Shown: in pieces, positions 5,101 through 6,825 of the stretch
Layout: every line of letters starts with the position of its first letter
How positions within the stretch are numbered: position 1 is the stretch's first letter
Source of the DNA: Limnohabitans sp.
GTDB lineage: Bacteria > Pseudomonadota > Gammaproteobacteria > Burkholderiales > Burkholderiaceae_C
Direction of reading: 5' to 3'
Length of the DNA: 6,825 nt
Assembly (NCBI GenBank): GCA_021731425.1
Contig: JAKFXJ010000063.1
Span: 1-6,825, forward strand
The notes under the pieces: model-generated
The model's database searches: none
Told to the model about the DNA's origin: nothing
The model's input: the letters and a program-made list of their open reading frames with translations, nothing else
Translations under genes and position numbers: made by a program

Positions 5101-6378
5101 ATGAAAATAACTCGCAGCAGCCGTATTGGCGGTTTCCACAAACTGACCGTTGATCAGCGTGTAAAAGCGCTAGCCGAATTCGCTGACCTCAGCCTAGATG
5201 AGCAGGCGCATCTCTTGAACACGGGAAATCTGCCATCAGACATGGCAGACCATCTGATCGAAAACGTCGTGGGGACAATGAATATCCCCCTAGGCATCGC
5301 CACCAACATGCGCATTGATGGGCTCGACTGGCTAGTTCCCATGGCTTCGGAAGAGTCTTCCGTGGTGGCAGCGGTCTGCAATGCAGCTCGCCAGTGCTAC
5401 GACAACGGTGGTTTCGTGACATCCATGTCAGGCACTCTGATGATTGCCCAGATCCAGTTAGTTGGAGTCAATGACCCTGAGCATGCGCGCATCAAGATTC
5501 TCGAACGCAAGCCTGAAATTGAAAAGCAGTGCAATGAATGCGACCCTATTCTTGTGAACTTGGGAGGGGGGTTCCGAGACCTTGAAGTTCGCGTCTTGAA
5601 AACACAAAGCGGCCCCATGGTCATTACCCATCTGATCGTTGATACCCGCGATGCCATGGGGGCCAATGCCGTCAACACAATGGCCGAGGCAATTGCACCG
5701 CGTATCTCTGAGTGGACCGGAGGGCAAACCAATTTGCGAATTCTCTCCAATTTGGCAGACCGTCGTCTGGCAAGAGCTCGCTGCATCTGGCGTATACAAG
5801 ACATTGGGGGTGAGTCTGTTCGTGATGGCATGATTTCGGCATACCACTTTGCAGACGCCGACCCTTACCGTGCCGCGACCCACAACAAGGGCATCATGAA
5901 TGGCATCAGTGCAGTTGTTCTGGCAACAGGTAACGACACCCGCGCAGTAGAAGCGGGTGCTCATGCCTATGCCGCTCGAAAAGGGCATTACGCAAGCCTG
6001 ACCCGTTGGGAGATCACTGCCGAAGGTGATCTTGCTGGTAGCCTTGAACTGCCAATGGCCGTCGGTTTGGTAGGTGGGGCGACCAAATTACATCCAACTG
6101 CGCGCATTGCACTCAAGGTTTTAGGGGTTGAGTCTGCTGAACAACTGGCCCGTGTAATTGCGGCAGTCGGCTTGGCGCAAAATTTTTCCGCTCTCAAGGC
6201 TCTAGCAACTACCGGCATCCAAAAAGGCCACATGGCGTTGCATGCTCAAAACATTGCGATGATGGCCGGCGCTATTGGAGAAGAGATTGATCATGTCTCC
6301 AGAGTTCTTGTTCAGTCCGGCAAAGTCAGAATTGATCTGGCAGAAAAGGCTTTGCAGGATTTACGAAGTGGCAGCTGA
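5101..6378 (+). CDS. mvaA: Hydroxymethylglutaryl-CoA reductase, class II (degradative type, EC 1.1.1.88)
   Basis: A 425-residue cytosolic enzyme, close to the 428 residues of Pseudomonas mevalonii HMG-CoA reductase. It interconverts mevalonate plus CoA with HMG-CoA, using two nicotinamide cofactors. Class II enzymes of this type normally run oxidatively when mevalonate is a carbon source. Recognised blocks are 'ENVVG' (54-58), 'PMASEESSVVAA' (80-91), 'DAMGANAVNTMAE' (184-196) in the cofactor-binding small domain, 'ILSNLADRRLARA' (214-226), 'THNKGIMNG' (260-268), 'ATGND' (275-279) and 'GIQKGHMALHAQNIA' (372-386). By comparison with the P. mevalonii sequence from memory, the catalytic set E83/K267/D283/H381 corresponds here to E85/K263/D279/H377, all present. 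D148 aligns with D146, the residue tied to NAD(H) preference. GGAG at 5086-5089 lies 11 bases before the ATG. The gene follows dctM by 16 bases, so it is probably the last gene of the operon. No HMG-CoA lyase follows. Confidence 0.96.
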   Translation: MKITRSSRIGGFHKLTVDQRVKALAEFADLSLDEQAHLLNTGNLPSDMADHLIENVVGTMNIPLGIATNMRIDGLDWLVPMASEESSVVAAVCNAARQCYDNGGFVTSMSGTLMIAQIQLVGVNDPEHARIKILERKPEIEKQCNECDPILVNLGGGFRDLEVRVLKTQSGPMVITHLIVDTRDAMGANAVNTMAEAIAPRISEWTGGQTNLRILSNLADRRLARARCIWRIQDIGGESVRDGMISAYHFADADPYRAATHNKGIMNGISAVVLATGNDTRAVEAGAHAYAARKGHYASLTRWEITAEGDLAGSLELPMAVGLVGGATKLHPTARIALKVLGVESAEQLARVIAAVGLAQNFSALKALATTGIQKGHMALHAQNIAMMAGAIGEEIDHVSRVLVQSGKVRIDLAEKALQDLRSGS

Positions 6379-6394
6379 AGCATCTCTGATGCTT
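6378..6394 (+). terminator. Hairpin at the mvaA stop codon, weak terminator candidate
   Basis: AAGCATC (6378-6384) and GATGCTT (6388-6394) form a perfect 7-bp stem with a 3-base loop, beginning at the last base of the mvaA stop codon. A short TGTTGAGCAACA dyad follows at 6394-6405. There is no T-run, so intrinsic termination would be weak. The position directly after the last operon gene, facing a convergent gene, fits a role in 3'-end formation. Confidence 0.35.
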
Positions 6395-6446
6395 GTTGAG
6401 CAACATAATCAAAGTTTTTGATCTCATTGTTCTGGCTAGCTTGAAA

Positions 6447-6580
6447 GGCCGCTATCGCTGATCGGCTATTTATACGGCAATCGTACAACTGACCGCTATG
6501 GGTCGGTTCCAGCCAGTGGTGATCGGATGGCATCGTCCGCTACCAGCCTTAAACAGTCATTACCGTAGCCTGCCAACGCC
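6447..6580. repeat. Decayed dispersed intergenic repeat, right copy
   Basis: The non-coding region between mvaA and the serine hydrolase carries GACCGCTATGGG (6491-6502) and GTCCGCTACC (6535-6544). It also has a weaker GGCCGCTATC (6447-6456), and CAGTCATT at 6554-6561. The same words, with the same GACCGCTA to GTCCGCTA order, occur at 310-363. Spacing differs (34 versus 44 bases), so the copies have diverged. No credible protein is encoded here on either strand. Confidence 0.35.
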
Positions 6581-6653
6581 ACAAAAAACCGATTGTTTCG
6601 TCCGCTTGTAATTCCTTCATTTTTATAGAGGTGACAGGCGAGCCATCCGGACT

Positions 6654-6825
6654 TCAGCCTGACCGAGCCAAGGACTGCATCACCCGGGCGATGCAATCGT
6701 TGGTTTTATCGGCGTCAATCCACCGCATGATGCACACCAATTCCAGCTCAGGGTCCACCCAGGTGATGGAAGAACCCGCGCCAATGGCAAACCAAGAGCT
6801 TCGGGGCGCATCTTTGAACAGTGCC
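6654..6825 (-). CDS. Serine hydrolase, beta-lactamase (class C-like) family, C-terminal fragment
   Basis: Read on the minus strand, an open frame enters from the right edge and ends at TGA (6656-6654), giving 56 residues plus stop. The visible sequence, 'ALFKDAPRSSWFAIGAGSS' followed by 'ITWVDPELELVCIMRWIDAD' and 'DCIARVMQSL', matches the usual end of beta-lactamase-related serine hydrolases. There, a 'GAGS..TWVDPEHDLVVVLRW' segment forms the last strands of the fold and is followed by a short C-terminal helix. The catalytic Ser-x-x-Lys and Tyr motifs would lie further upstream, outside the window, so activity cannot be judged. The substrate is unknown; the family includes esterases, peptidases and beta-lactamases. 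It converges on mvaA and is not part of that operon. Confidence 0.75.
   Translation of the reverse strand, partial: ALFKDAPRSSWFAIGAGSSITWVDPELELVCIMRWIDADKTNDCIARVMQSLARSG

Noticed and set aside
5397..5988. Open frames (-) of 144 and 176 codons antisense to mvaA
   Set aside because: Both overlap highly conserved mvaA coding sequence and have no protein-like character.
5101..6378. Reading mvaA as a biosynthetic HMG-CoA reductase of a mevalonate pathway
   Set aside because: The sequence is class II with the NAD(H)-linked Asp, and its operon partners are uptake genes rather than HMG-CoA synthase or mevalonate kinases. Not formally excluded without the rest of the genome.
6496..6696. 66-codon open frame (-) in the right-hand gap
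   Set aside because: It overlaps the end of the serine hydrolase frame in a different phase and covers repeat-like non-coding sequence.
1..6825. CRISPR arrays, tRNA or rRNA genes, insertion sequences, phage or toxin-antitoxin genes
   Set aside because: No regularly spaced repeats, cloverleaf-like sequence, transposase motifs or phage proteins were seen on either strand.

Overview
The window looks like a stretch of a betaproteobacterial chromosome, most likely a member of the Comamonadaceae (a Rhodoferax-, Polaromonas- or Limnohabitans-like organism). This is inferred from the style of the TRAP genes, the moderate GC content and the intergenic repeat-like sequence, not from a marker gene. Seven protein genes can be supported. 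Two of them are cut by the window edges.

Layout. Positions 1-266 hold the C-terminal end of a DHA2-type MFS exporter (+). Positions 267-517 are non-coding, with a nested hairpin and decayed repeat-like motifs. Positions 518-1939 hold a MocR/GabR-type regulator on the minus strand, made of a GntR winged helix fused to an aminotransferase fold. A divergent intergenic region of about 170 bases (1940-2112) contains inverted repeats that are good operator candidates. Four plus-strand genes follow: dctP (2113-3162), dctQ (3232-3771), dctM (3768-5084) and a class II, degradative-type HMG-CoA reductase, mvaA (5101-6378). Positions 6379-6653 are non-coding, with more repeat-like motifs. From 6654 to the right edge, on the minus strand, is the C-terminal end of a beta-lactamase-family serine hydrolase.

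How the genes fit together. The three TRAP components form a complete high-affinity, ion-gradient-driven uptake system for an organic acid. The reductase lies 16 bases behind dctM and should be co-transcribed with it. Class II HMG-CoA reductases of the Pseudomonas mevalonii type work in the oxidative direction, converting mevalonate, CoA and NAD+ to HMG-CoA. The residue that sets NAD(H) preference appears conserved here (Asp148). The most economical reading is a compact mevalonate uptake and catabolism operon: TRAP import, then oxidation to HMG-CoA. The next step, HMG-CoA lyase, is not in the window and must be encoded elsewhere. The divergent MocR protein is the obvious candidate regulator, which would be an unusual pairing. 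A hairpin between dctP and dctQ probably reduces read-through, so that binding protein is made in excess over the membrane subunits.

No RNA genes, CRISPR arrays, insertion sequences or phage features were seen. The substrate assignment and the regulatory link are inferences. The family assignments are well supported by conserved motifs.
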